Positions 9,466 through 17,140 of a DNA stretch of 64,000 nt are shown piece after piece. The DNA is from Paralimibaculum aggregatum (lineage in GTDB: Bacteria > Pseudomonadota > Alphaproteobacteria > Rhodobacterales > Rhodobacteraceae): positions 62,001-126,000 of the forward strand of contig NZ_BSYI01000010.1 of assembly GCF_030270585.1 (NCBI RefSeq), read 5' to 3'. Made by a program: the position numbers and the translations under genes. Under the pieces are notes generated by a model that did no database searches, was not told the DNA's origin, and saw nothing but the letters and a program-made list of their open reading frames with translations. Numbering within the stretch: the stretch's first letter is position 1; each line of letters opens with the position of its first letter.

Positions 9466-9591
9466 TCGGGCTGGAGCCTGCAACCCGCCCCGGCCCTCGC
9501 GGCCTGCCGCACCGGCACCGGGCCCGCCGGCACGCTCCGCCCGCCGGTCTGCCGGGCGCACGGCCCTGGCCGCCGCGGCAGCCGCAGGCAT

Positions 9592-10500
9592 TCAGGGCAT
9601 GGCCCAGGGCGGCGCCTTGCCGATCTTCTCCAGCAGGAAGTCGATGAAGATGCGCACCTTCACCGTCAGCACGTTCGATTTCGGATAGACCAGCCAGAGC
9701 ACCGAATTGTCGGCGACCTCGTAGTCGGGCAGCACCCGCACCAGGCTGCCCTCCTCCAGCTCGCGGTGGACGCTCCAGATCGAGTTGTTCGAGATGCCCG
9801 CGCCGGCCATGGTGGCGATCTTCTGGCTGAGCCCGTCATCCACCACCATCCGGCAGTTGCCGCCCCGCGTGTCGAAGGTGCCCGCCGGACCATCGGGGCC
9901 CATGATCTCCCGCGGCTGCTGGTTCCGGAAGGCGACGAGGCGGTGGCCGGCGAGATCCTCCGGCACCCTCGGCATGCCGTGGCGCGCGATGTAGTCCGGC
10001 GAGGCGCAGAGCAGCCGCGTGTCGTCGGCGAGCTTGCGGCCCTTGAGGCTGGTGTCGAGCAGCGGCGTGTTGCGCAGGGCCAGATCGAAGCTGCCCTCGA
10101 TCAGGTCGAACTGCGCATCCGACAGGCGCAGATCGAGACTGATCCCGGGATGGCTCTCGAGGAACTCGGGCAGGAGCGGCGCGATGTAGAGCTGGGCGAA
10201 GGTGCTGGAGGCCGCGAAGCGCAGCGTGCCTATGGCGGTCGGGCTGCCATGGCCGAGGGCGGCGCGCGCCGCCGCCTCCTGCGCCAGGATCTCGCGGGCA
10301 TAGGGCAGGAACTCCGCCCCCTGCAGCGAGAGCGAGACCTTTCGCGTGGAGCGGTGCAGCAGGTCGGCGCCGAGCTCGGTCTCCAGCTTGGCGAGCCTCG
10401 TGCTGGCGACCGCCGGCGCCATGCCGAGTTCCCGGCCGGCGGCGCTGATGTTGAGCCTCTCGGCGGCGAGCACGAAGAGGCGGAGGCTCTGAATATCCAT
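9592..10500 (-). CDS. LysR-family transcriptional regulator
   Basis: A 302 aa regulator with an N-terminal winged HTH (MDIQSLRLFVLAAERLNISAAGRELGMAPAV..., residues 1-60) and a LysR substrate-binding domain (IGTLRFAASSTFAQLYIAPLLPEFLESHPG onward). It is convergent with the transketolase pair and has no close divergent gene. Its own promoter contains a dyad at 10521-10539, which suggests autoregulation. It belongs to the CrgA-like LysR group by its SSTFAQLYIAPLLPEFL and TSLKGRKLAD segments. The inducer is unknown. Confidence 0.85.
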   Translation of the reverse strand: MDIQSLRLFVLAAERLNISAAGRELGMAPAVASTRLAKLETELGADLLHRSTRKVSLSLQGAEFLPYAREILAQEAAARAALGHGSPTAIGTLRFAASSTFAQLYIAPLLPEFLESHPGISLDLRLSDAQFDLIEGSFDLALRNTPLLDTSLKGRKLADDTRLLCASPDYIARHGMPRVPEDLAGHRLVAFRNQQPREIMGPDGPAGTFDTRGGNCRMVVDDGLSQKIATMAGAGISNNSIWSVHRELEEGSLVRVLPDYEVADNSVLWLVYPKSNVLTVKVRIFIDFLLEKIGKAPPWAMP

Positions 10501-10520
10501 CCAATTGCATTCCTGATGCG

Positions 10521-10539
10521 AATTATCAGGCCGATAATT
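10521..10539. promoter_or_regulatory. Candidate LysR operator (AATTATC-N5-GATAATT)
   Basis: A perfect 7-bp inverted repeat with 5-nt spacing sits 21 nt upstream of the LysR start codon. It is AT-rich against a GC-rich background and fits the interrupted dyads bound by LysR proteins. Confidence 0.55.
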
Positions 10540-10714
10540 GGTCGTTTATATGGATCCTGCAAGCCTTCTCTCCGTCCTCGCACGCCCGGAACGGGAGACC
10601 GCAAACATCGCGAATCCCGGCCGGATCGCCGCGGGCGGGGCTCGCATTGCAAGGCACGGGGTGTCCAGCGGGGAGCGGGGAGCTTGCTTGGGGGGCAAAT
10701 GACGCCGCCGGCGC

Positions 10715-11410
10715 TCAGATCGTCAGCCGTGCGAATTCCTCGATATAGTCGAGCAGGGCATCGGAGGCCGCGCCCGCCGCGCCCGGCTCTCCCTCGGCGA
10801 TCGCCACCGCCACCGCCTGGTGCAGCCGGGCACAGCGCGGCAGGTCGAGCACCGCCTCGTAGTGCCGGTACCAGAAGCGCCGCGACAGCCCCTGGATCTG
10901 CCGCATCGCATTGGCGGCATACTCGTTGTGGCTCGCCTCCACCGTCAGCCGGTTGAAGCGCCGGTCGAGCCGCATGAAGGTGACCGGGTCGTCCTCGTCG
11001 GCCGAGCGGCCGAAGGCCTCGGCGATCTGCCGGAACGCCGCCCGCTCCGCCGCCGAGGCCCGCCGCGCCGCCGCCTCGGCGATGAAGCGCTCGAGCACCC
11101 GGCGGATCTCGAGCAGCTGGAGATGCCGGCTGATGTTGATCTCCGAGACCAGGATGCCCCGCCGCGGCAGCACCACCACCAGCCCCTCGGAGGCCAGCCG
11201 CTGCAGCGCCTCGCGCACCGGGGTCCGCCCGATGCCGAGTTCCGCCGCGAGCTGCGCCTCGGAGAGCACCTGCCCCGGCGCGTAGCGGAGCGTCACGATC
11301 AGTTCCTCGAGCCGGCGATAGGCGCGATCGGTGAGCGTGGCGCCGCTCTGCTGCTCGGGCTCCGCCGCCCCGTCATCGGGGCGCTCGAACTTCGCGCTGT
11401 CGTCGGTCAA
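10715..11410 (-). CDS. GntR-family regulator (FCD type)
   Basis: A 231 aa regulator. The winged HTH spans about residues 28-95 (LTDRAYRRLEELIVTLRYAPGQVLSEAQLAAELGIGRTPVREALQRLASEG), followed by an all-helical FCD ligand domain with metal-ligand-type residues in FMRLDRRFNRLTVEASHNEY. The start is a TTG at 11410 preceded by GGGAGG. FCD regulators typically sense organic acids. It reads in the same direction as the two small membrane genes upstream, and a motif shared by those genes and the TRAP operon promoter makes this regulator a candidate for both. Confidence 0.85.
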   Translation of the reverse strand: MTDDSAKFERPDDGAAEPEQQSGATLTDRAYRRLEELIVTLRYAPGQVLSEAQLAAELGIGRTPVREALQRLASEGLVVVLPRRGILVSEINISRHLQLLEIRRVLERFIAEAAARRASAAERAAFRQIAEAFGRSADEDDPVTFMRLDRRFNRLTVEASHNEYAANAMRQIQGLSRRFWYRHYEAVLDLPRCARLHQAVAVAIAEGEPGAAGAASDALLDYIEEFARLTI

Positions 11411-11516
11411 GCCGTCCTCCCTCGGGGCTGCCGCGCCCCGGGCCCTGGCGCCGCCCGGCGGCGGCGCATCCGTGTCAGTATAGCCGCCTGCCGGCGAGCC
11501 GGGAAAGCGACCTGCC

Positions 11517-11702
11517 TCAGCGCTTCTTCAGATCCTCCTTCTTCGGCTCGGGAAAGATCCAGAGGCCGATGACCATCACCACGACGAGGCCGACCAGCAG
11601 CCAGAGCGGCGCGCCGAGGCCGGTCACGTCGCGGAAGACATGCGCGGCGAAGATCGCGCCGACGATGAAGCAGGTGACGAGGATCTTGTAGATCGGGGGC
11701 AT
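11517..11702 (-). CDS. Small two-helix membrane protein
   Basis: A 61 aa protein (MPPIYKILVTCFIVGAIFAA...) with two hydrophobic helices at about residues 5-22 and 33-51 and a charged tail, PEPKKEDLKKR. GGGAGAG lies before the ATG at 11702. It follows another small membrane gene with a 13-nt gap, and the pair probably forms an operon leading to the GntR gene. No family recognised. Confidence 0.6.
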   Translation of the reverse strand: MPPIYKILVTCFIVGAIFAAHVFRDVTGLGAPLWLLVGLVVVMVIGLWIFPEPKKEDLKKR

Positions 11703-11715
11703 GGTTTTCTCTCCC

Positions 11716-12099
11716 TCAGAAAAGGCTGTCGGCAGGCAGCGCGACGAGCACGAGACAGCCGAGCACGGCGAAGAGGCCGAGCCCGGCCTTGGTGTCGCGG
11801 ATCCGCTCCGGCACCGGCTGCACCAGGAAGGGCGCGAGCAGGAAGGCCGAGCCCGCCGCCACCACCGCGACCGCCCAGTCGAGCCGCGCCGCCGCGACCG
11901 CGACCGCCAGCACCGCAATGAGGGCGGTGAGGGCGACCCCGAGCCAGAGCAGCAGCCCGCCCAGCCCGCCGGCCACCGCCTCGGGCCGCGCCGCGCGCGG
12001 GAAGAAGCCGGAGATGAACACCGCCCCGGCGCTCACGAAGAGCGCGGCGGCGCTGAAGCCTGCGAGCACGCCGAGATCGAGATTGGCGAGCGGTCCCAT
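11716..12099 (-). CDS. Four-helix integral membrane protein, unknown function
   Basis: A 127 aa hydrophobic protein with about four transmembrane segments (AGFSAAALFVSAGAVFISGFF, GGLLLWLGVALTALIAVLAV, AVAVVAAGSAFLLAPFLV, LGLFAVLGCLVLVALPA). The ATG at 12099 is chosen because AGGAGG lies 8 nt upstream; a longer frame starts 7 codons earlier. It is co-oriented with the two-helix protein and the GntR regulator. I do not recognise the family. The pairing suggests a small membrane complex. Confidence 0.6.
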   Translation of the reverse strand: MGPLANLDLGVLAGFSAAALFVSAGAVFISGFFPRAARPEAVAGGLGGLLLWLGVALTALIAVLAVAVAAARLDWAVAVVAAGSAFLLAPFLVQPVPERIRDTKAGLGLFAVLGCLVLVALPADSLF

Positions 12100-12130
12100 G
12101 GCGCAATCCTCCTGTTGCATCAGATATTCT

Positions 12131-12142
12131 ACTGATATATTA
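12131..12142. promoter_or_regulatory. AT-rich motif ACTGATATATTA
   Basis: This 12-mer lies upstream of the small membrane gene pair (minus strand) and of the DUF6166-like gene (plus strand). It recurs with one change (ACTGATATGTTA) at 24583-24594 in the TRAP promoter. It could be an operator for the neighbouring GntR protein or simply two similar -10 regions. Confidence 0.35.
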
Positions 12143-12143
12143 C

Positions 12144-12521
12144 ATGCTGGACAGGCTTGGCAAGGGAATCATTGGCCGGATGGAGGAACCAGAGGTGGCA
12201 GGCACCGAGACAGGTACCGGGAAGCGCTATGTGGGCGAGCGGACGATCGACGGATGCCAGGTGCTCGTCGACGGAGAGCCGCTCGACGAGGCGCTGGAGG
12301 TCCGCGCGATCAGCAGCGACGGGTTCGAATGGAGCTATGAGGGCGAAGGGCCGGAGCAGCTCGCCTTCGCGATCCTCTACGACCACTTCGGCGATGCCGA
12401 GCGCGCCAGCGCCCGCTGCACTTCCTTCATGCGGGCCGTCGTCGCGAACTTCAACAACGACTGGGAAATGACCACGCACGACATCGATCGCGCGCTGGAG
12501 AACATCGGCACCACTGCCTGA
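12144..12521 (+). CDS. DUF6166-like protein
   Basis: Up to 125 aa, acidic and soluble. The core (YVGERTIDGCQVLVDGEPLDEALEV..., DGFEWSYEGEGPEQLAFAILYDHFGD, VVANFNNDWEMTTHDIDRAL) resembles the DUF6166 family, whose function is unknown. The first ATG (12144) has no clear ribosome site; an ATG at 12180 with AAGGGA upstream is an equally good start and would give 113 aa. It lies 33 nt before the hydroxylase gene, on the same strand, so the two may be cotranscribed. Confidence 0.65.
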   Translation: MLDRLGKGIIGRMEEPEVAGTETGTGKRYVGERTIDGCQVLVDGEPLDEALEVRAISSDGFEWSYEGEGPEQLAFAILYDHFGDAERASARCTSFMRAVVANFNNDWEMTTHDIDRALENIGTTA

Positions 12522-12554
12522 GACGGAACGGAGCACCGGAAGAGGAGCTATCTG

Positions 12555-13358
12555 ATGGCGACCGAGCTTACCGACACCCCAATGACCGACCGCCAGCGGA
12601 AATACCGCGAGATCTACCGCTCGCGCGTCGTCGGCTGGTACAATGGCTGGCTGCACGTGGCGATCATCTACACGATCGGCATCGCCGCCATGACGATCTA
12701 CATCGAGAGCATGAACGACATCCAGTGGTACGAATGGCTGATCGTGCCCGTCGTCTTCCTCGGCGCGAACTTCTTCGAGTGGTTCCTGCACCGCTACATC
12801 ATGCACCGGCCGTCGAGCTTCGCGCCGTTCCGGGCGATCTATCAGCGCCACACGCTGATGCATCACCAGTTCTTCACCGACGAGGAGATGCGCTTCGCCG
12901 GCAGCCACGACTTCCGCGTGACCTTCTTCCCGCCCTATGCGCTGGTGACCTTCCTCTGCATGTCGATCCCGATGGCGCTGGTGGCCGGCTGGCTGTTCAC
13001 GCCGAATGTCGGCTGGCTGCTGATCTCGAGCACCACGGTGATGTACCTGCTCTACGAGTTCATGCACGCCTGCTGCCACATCGAGGAGAACTGGCTGGTC
13101 CGCAACGTGCCCTTCATCAACACGATCCGGCGCCACCACACCGCGCATCACAACCAGTCGATCATGATGGAGCGGAACATGAACCTGACCTTCCCGATCA
13201 TGGACTGGCTGTTCGGCACCTCCGACCTCGACCGCGGGCTGATCGGGCATCTCTTCAACGGCTATGACACGCGCCACGTGAAGACCGACATGCGCAAGAC
13301 CTCGCGCACCCCGGACGGGCGCCCGACCCGGTCGATGGCGGCCACCGCGGCCGAGTAA
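12555..13358 (+). CDS. Fatty acid hydroxylase / sterol desaturase superfamily membrane protein
   Basis: A 267 aa di-iron integral membrane oxygenase. All three histidine clusters are present: HRYIMHR (HxxxH), HTLMHH (HxxxHH) and HHTAHHN (HxxHH), plus HACCHIEENW. They are interleaved with hydrophobic helices at about residues 33-52, 58-76, 130-150 and 155-175. Members hydroxylate or desaturate lipid, carotenoid or sterol chains using O2. GGAAGAGGAG precedes the ATG. A strong terminator follows, so it is probably not cotranscribed with the PanB-like gene despite the same direction. The substrate is unknown. Confidence 0.85.
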   Translation: MATELTDTPMTDRQRKYREIYRSRVVGWYNGWLHVAIIYTIGIAAMTIYIESMNDIQWYEWLIVPVVFLGANFFEWFLHRYIMHRPSSFAPFRAIYQRHTLMHHQFFTDEEMRFAGSHDFRVTFFPPYALVTFLCMSIPMALVAGWLFTPNVGWLLISSTTVMYLLYEFMHACCHIEENWLVRNVPFINTIRRHHTAHHNQSIMMERNMNLTFPIMDWLFGTSDLDRGLIGHLFNGYDTRHVKTDMRKTSRTPDGRPTRSMAATAAE

Positions 13359-13387
13359 CCCCGGTCCTGATCCCGAGACCGGCACAT

Positions 13388-13422
13388 GGCGCCGGTGCCC
13401 CGCAGGGTGCCGGCGCCCTTTT
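13388..13422 (+). terminator. Intrinsic terminator after hydroxylase gene
   Basis: A 13-bp stem (GGCGCCGGTGCCC and GGGTGCCGGCGCC, two wobble pairs) with the tetraloop CGCA is followed by CTTTT. It lies 29 nt after the stop codon. Confidence 0.8.
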
Positions 13423-13450
13423 CATGCGAATTCCACGAAAGGGGAGAGAG

Positions 13451-14314
13451 ATGACCGAGCGCAAGAAGCGGACCATCGAGGAGATCCGCAACTCCAAGAC
13501 CAGCGGCGAGAAGATGGTCTACACCTCGGTGCCGGACTATACCTCGGCGCAATGGGCCGAGGCCGCCGGCGTCGATGTCGTGGTGGTGGGCGACAGCCTC
13601 GCGATGATCGCGCACGGGCACAGCTCGACCATCCCGGCGACCATGGAGATGATGGTGCTGCACGCCCAGGCGGTGCGCCGCGGTGCGCCCAACACCTTCT
13701 CGCTCGGCTGCATGCCCTACCAGAGCTACCACACCGAGGAGAAGGCGCTCGCCAATGCCACCCGCTTCATGCAGGAGGGCGGCTGCGACGCGGTGAAGCC
13801 CCAGGGCGGCAAGAGCCAGGCCCATGTGCTGAAGGCGATGGTGGCCGCCGGCATCCCGACCGCGAGCCATATCGGCATGGCGCCGCACCGGGTGGCGATG
13901 TATGGCGGCTTCCGGATCCAGGGCCGCACGCCAGAGGCGGCGATGGAGATCCTCGAGGACGCGCTGGCGATCCAGGATGCCGGCTGTTTCATGCTGGAAT
14001 TCGAGGCGGTGCCGGCGCCCATCGCCAGGCTGATCTCGGAGCAGCTCGAGATCCCGACCATCGGCATCGGCGCGGGTGCGGGGACCGACGGGCAGATCCT
14101 GCTGTCCTACGACCTGCTCGGCGTCTTCACCGATTTCAAGCCGAAATTCACCAAGCGCTATGCCAACCTGACCGAGGTCGCGGTGGACGGGCTCAGCCGC
14201 TATGTGGCGGATGTGAAGGGCGGCACCTTCCCGGACGACGACCACTCCTACTCGGCCAAGCCCGAGGTGGTCGAGGCCTTCGCCGAGATGATCGAGAAGC
14301 GCCGGCAGATCTGA
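13451..14314 (+). CDS. PanB-like ketopantoate hydroxymethyltransferase paralogue with altered metal-site residues
   Basis: A 287 aa TIM-barrel protein of the PanB family, started at ATG 13451 after GGGGAGAG. PanB adds a hydroxymethyl group from methylene-tetrahydrofolate to 2-oxoisovalerate. VVGDSLAMI, GGFRIQGRT, the glutamate of FEAVPAPIA and GIGAGAGTDGQILL are family-typical. Two signature positions differ from the E. coli enzyme: the ADLPF aspartate (Asp84) is cysteine in GCMPY, and the KIEGG glutamate (Glu114) is glutamine in KPQGG. No panC is adjacent. It may be a paralogue with another aldol substrate rather than the housekeeping enzyme. Confidence 0.75.
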   Translation: MTERKKRTIEEIRNSKTSGEKMVYTSVPDYTSAQWAEAAGVDVVVVGDSLAMIAHGHSSTIPATMEMMVLHAQAVRRGAPNTFSLGCMPYQSYHTEEKALANATRFMQEGGCDAVKPQGGKSQAHVLKAMVAAGIPTASHIGMAPHRVAMYGGFRIQGRTPEAAMEILEDALAIQDAGCFMLEFEAVPAPIARLISEQLEIPTIGIGAGAGTDGQILLSYDLLGVFTDFKPKFTKRYANLTEVAVDGLSRYVADVKGGTFPDDDHSYSAKPEVVEAFAEMIEKRRQI

Positions 14315-14326
14315 GCCGCGCGCCGT

Positions 14327-14348
14327 CCCGGGCGGTGCGCCGCCCGGG
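14327..14348. terminator. Hairpin between convergent panB-like and thiX genes
   Basis: A perfect 9-bp stem (CCCGGGCGG, loop TGCG, CCGCCCGGG) lies in the 36-nt gap between two convergent stop codons. It probably ends transcription in both directions although it lacks a T-run. Confidence 0.55.
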
Positions 14349-14350
14349 GC

Positions 14351-15100
14351 TCAGCGCTCCAGCACCCGCTCGGCGAAGCGGTTCACCGCGGCATGGAGCA
14401 GGATGGTGAAGACCGCCAGCACGATGAGCGCGGCGAACATCAGGTCGGTCTTGGCGCGGCCATTGGCCAGCAGCATCAGGTAGCCGAGGCCCTTCGAGGC
14501 GCCCACCCATTCCCCGATGATCGCGCCGATCGGGGCATAGACCGCGGCGAGCCGCAGACCCGAGGCAAAGCCCGGCAGCGCCGCCGGGATGCGGATGTGC
14601 CACATGATCCGCATCGGGCTCGCCCCCATCACCCGCGCGAGGCCCAGCCAGTCCGGGTTCGTCCGCATCAGCGCGTCGAAGAAGGCCGAGGTCACGGGGA
14701 AATAGATGATCAGCAGCGCCATCGCGACCTTCGACATCAGCCCGTAGCCGAGCCAGAGCGTGAGCAGCGGCGCCAGCGCGAAGACCGGCACGGCCTGGCT
14801 GAACACCAGCATCGGCCGGACCAGCGCCCGCGCCAGCGGCGAGGCCGCCAGCCCGATCGCCGAGAGCCCCCCGAGCAGGGCGCCGAGCAGCAGGCCCATC
14901 AGCACCTCGGCGATGGTGACGACCGCGTTCTCGGCGATCAGAACCCGGCTGGTCCAGAGCGTCTCGGCCACCAGCGCCGGCCCCGGCAGGATGAAGCGCG
15001 GCAGCCCGGTGGCCCAGACCAAGCCCTGCCAGAGGGCGATGCCGAGCAGCGCCGAGGCGAGCCCGGCCCGCCAGCCGGCAAGGGCGCCTGCCGCGGTCAC
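14351..15100 (-). CDS. thiX: ABC transporter permease for thiamine precursor (ThiX)
   Basis: A 249 aa permease of the nitrate/sulfonate/pyrimidine class (about six helices, EAA-type loop LARVMGASPMRIMWHIRIPAALPG, then AVYAPIGAIIGEWVGASKGLGYLM). The GTG start at 15100 overlaps the preceding tenA stop as GTGA. With thiZ and thiY it forms the importer for formylaminopyrimidine-type breakdown products of thiamine, as known for ThiXYZ. It is the last gene of the riboswitch-led thiamine operon. Confidence 0.85.
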   Translation of the reverse strand: MTAAGALAGWRAGLASALLGIALWQGLVWATGLPRFILPGPALVAETLWTSRVLIAENAVVTIAEVLMGLLLGALLGGLSAIGLAASPLARALVRPMLVFSQAVPVFALAPLLTLWLGYGLMSKVAMALLIIYFPVTSAFFDALMRTNPDWLGLARVMGASPMRIMWHIRIPAALPGFASGLRLAAVYAPIGAIIGEWVGASKGLGYLMLLANGRAKTDLMFAALIVLAVFTILLHAAVNRFAERVLER

Positions 15101-15750
15101 GGCCGCACCGGGAAGCCGGCCCAAGCGGCATCGAAGAATGCCCGCTCGAGCCGCACCGCGCGGGTGAACATCGTCTCGACCTCGCCGCGGGCGTCCGGCG
15201 CCAGCCCCTCCCAGGCGGCGTCGAGCTGGGCGCGGAGATAGGCCACCACCCCCGCGAAGCCGTCGCCGGAATGCAGGGTGATCCACTCGCCGAGCCAGAA
15301 CGGCAGCGCCTCCGCCCGGTCGGCATGGGGGCTGGCCCAGTCGAGATAGCTCCACTCGGCGACCGTCAGCACCGCCAGCATCAGCTCGTAGCGCCCGGAG
15401 CCCCGCGCTTCGGCCATCAGCCCCTGGAACGCCGCGGCCTCTGGGGCGGGCCCGGCCTCCGAGGCGACGCCGAGCGCCTCGAGGCTGCGCAGGAAATAGG
15501 TGTTCTCCGGCCCGGTGATCACCGCGAGGAACTGCGCCGCCGGCACGCTGTCGGCAAGGCTCGGCGCATGGGCGATGGCCGAGGCCAGCAGCCGCACGAA
15601 GCCGTCGACGAAGAGATAGTCCTGCTGCAGATAGCCCGCCATCTTCTCCGGCGGCAAGGTGCCGGCGGCCAGCGCGTCGGTGAAGGCATGGCGCGTGGCG
15701 GCCTGCCAGTCGTCGGCGGCGAGGGCACGCAGGTGGTCGGTCGGGCGCAT
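15097..15750 (-). CDS. TenA family aminopyrimidine hydrolase, cysteine-less (TenA_E type)
   Basis: A 217 aa all-helical TenA protein. In the segment where classical TenA carries its catalytic cysteine, this one reads LAVLTVAEWSYLDWA, with no cysteine but a glutamate. This matches the TenA_E subgroup, reported to act on aminopyrimidine salvage intermediates. Other family features are QQDYLFVDGFVRLLASAIA and FWLGEWITLHSGDGFAGVV. It starts at ATG 15750, sharing one base with the thiZ stop. Its co-occurrence with a cysteine-type TenA and ThiXYZ suggests successive steps in salvaging the thiamine pyrimidine. Confidence 0.8.
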   Translation of the reverse strand: MRPTDHLRALAADDWQAATRHAFTDALAAGTLPPEKMAGYLQQDYLFVDGFVRLLASAIAHAPSLADSVPAAQFLAVITGPENTYFLRSLEALGVASEAGPAPEAAAFQGLMAEARGSGRYELMLAVLTVAEWSYLDWASPHADRAEALPFWLGEWITLHSGDGFAGVVAYLRAQLDAAWEGLAPDARGEVETMFTRAVRLERAFFDAAWAGFPVRP

Positions 15751-16472
15751 CAGCTCTCCTTTCTCAGCCGGGCCAGCAGGGATGCCTGCGCCCACAGCAC
15801 ATGCTCGTCGTCGACCGGGCGCGGCGGCGCGCCGGGCGGCGGCGGCACCTCCTCGATGCCGTCCTCGGTCATGATGCGGATGACGTCGCCGAGCCGCGCC
15901 GCCTCCGCCGGATCGTGGGTCACCAGCAGCACCGTGCGGCCGGCGAGCAGCCGGGCGGTGAGCTCCTGCATCTGGGCGCGGGTGCGCGCATCGAGCGCCG
16001 AGAAGGGCTCGTCGAGCAGCACCACGGGCCGGTCCTCCATCAGTGTCCGCGCCAGTGCGGCGCGCTGGCGCTGCCCGCCGGAGAGCTCGCGCGGCCGGCG
16101 GTGGAACATGCCCGCGAGGCCGACCGCCGCCAGCACCTCCCGCGCGCGGGCCGTATCCGCCGCCTCGCCGCGCAGGCGCGCGCCGAGGGTGGCATTGCCG
16201 ATGAGGTCGAGCCAGGGCAGCAGCAGATCGTCCTGCGCCATCAGCGCGACGCGGCCCGCGAGCGGCCCGTCGGAGGCGGCGCAGGTGCCCTCGTGCACGA
16301 CGCCGGTGGCGAGCCCGGCAAAGAGGCGCAGCACCGTGGTCTTGCCCACGCCGCTCGGGCCGAGCAGGCAGGTCCAGCGCCCCGCCGGCACCGCGAAAGC
16401 GATGTCGCGGAAGAGCGGCTCGCCGCCGATGGTGGCCGAGCCCGCGAGCGACAGCGCCGGCGGCTGGGTCAC
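15750..16472 (-). CDS. thiZ: ABC transporter ATP-binding protein for thiamine precursor (ThiZ)
   Basis: A 240 aa ATPase with Walker A GPSGVGKTT (about residues 39-47), signature LSGGQRQRAALAR, Walker B VVLLDEPFSALDA and the switch histidine in LLVTHDPAEAARL. GTG at 16472 overlaps the tenA_C stop as GTGA. It powers the ThiX permease. The C-terminus has a proline-rich stretch (EEVPPPPGAPPRPVDD), an unusual but probably unstructured linker. It lies between the two tenA genes, so all five genes are translated as one coupled block. Confidence 0.88.
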   Translation of the reverse strand: MTQPPALSLAGSATIGGEPLFRDIAFAVPAGRWTCLLGPSGVGKTTVLRLFAGLATGVVHEGTCAASDGPLAGRVALMAQDDLLLPWLDLIGNATLGARLRGEAADTARAREVLAAVGLAGMFHRRPRELSGGQRQRAALARTLMEDRPVVLLDEPFSALDARTRAQMQELTARLLAGRTVLLVTHDPAEAARLGDVIRIMTEDGIEEVPPPPGAPPRPVDDEHVLWAQASLLARLRKES

Positions 16473-17140
16473 GGCGCCAGCCCCATGTCCCAGAACCCGA
16501 TCTCGAGGCGGGTGGCCCGCACGAAGCGCCCGGTGACGGCTTCCCAGCGCGGCGCGGCCTCCGGCGCCTCGCCGATGCGCCGGGCGGCCGCACCGTCGAT
16601 CAGCGCGCCGACCTCGCAGCAGAGCGCCTGGTACTCCGCCCCCGCATAGGTGCCGATCCAGCCGCCATAGGTCTCGGCATGGGGCTCCCGCCCGAGCCGG
16701 GCGCCGATCTCGCCATAGCCGAGCACGCAGGGCGCGAGTGCCGCCAGCAGGTCGAGCAGATCGCCCGAATGCCCGGCATCGAGCACGTAGCGCGTGTAGG
16801 CCAGGTTCTCCGGCCGTTCCTCGGCGGCGAAGAGCGCGGCCTCCGGGATCCCCGCCTCGGCGCAGATGCCGACATGCAGGCTCAGCTCCTCGTTGACCAG
16901 CGCGTTCACCGTGCCGGCGCAGTGCCGCAGTTCCTCAAGCGTCTCCGCCTTGGTGACGGCGAGCGCCCAGGCCCGGGCGAAATGGATGAGGAACACGTAG
17001 TCCTGCACCAGATAGTGCAGGAAGGCCGCGCGCGGCAGCGTGCCGTCGCCGAGCCGGCGGACGAACGTGTGCTCGACATAGGCCGTCCAGTGCTCGCCCG
17101 CGGCGGCCCGCCAGAGCGGGAAGGTGCGCCCGTAGCTCAT
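16469..17140 (-). CDS. tenA: TenA family aminopyrimidine aminohydrolase / thiaminase II, cysteine type
   Basis: A 223 aa helical enzyme. It keeps the catalytic cysteine in LAALAPCVLGYGEIG (about residue 137) and a C-terminal glutamate in RATRLEIGFWDM. VQDYVFLIHFARAWALAV and YGGWIGTYAGAEYQAL are TenA features. It hydrolyses aminopyrimidine to HMP in salvage of degraded thiamine. ATG at 17140 overlaps the thiY stop as ATGA. The second tenA downstream is of the cysteine-less class, so the operon encodes both types. Confidence 0.88.
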   Translation of the reverse strand: MSYGRTFPLWRAAAGEHWTAYVEHTFVRRLGDGTLPRAAFLHYLVQDYVFLIHFARAWALAVTKAETLEELRHCAGTVNALVNEELSLHVGICAEAGIPEAALFAAEERPENLAYTRYVLDAGHSGDLLDLLAALAPCVLGYGEIGARLGREPHAETYGGWIGTYAGAEYQALCCEVGALIDGAAARRIGEAPEAAPRWEAVTGRFVRATRLEIGFWDMGLAP

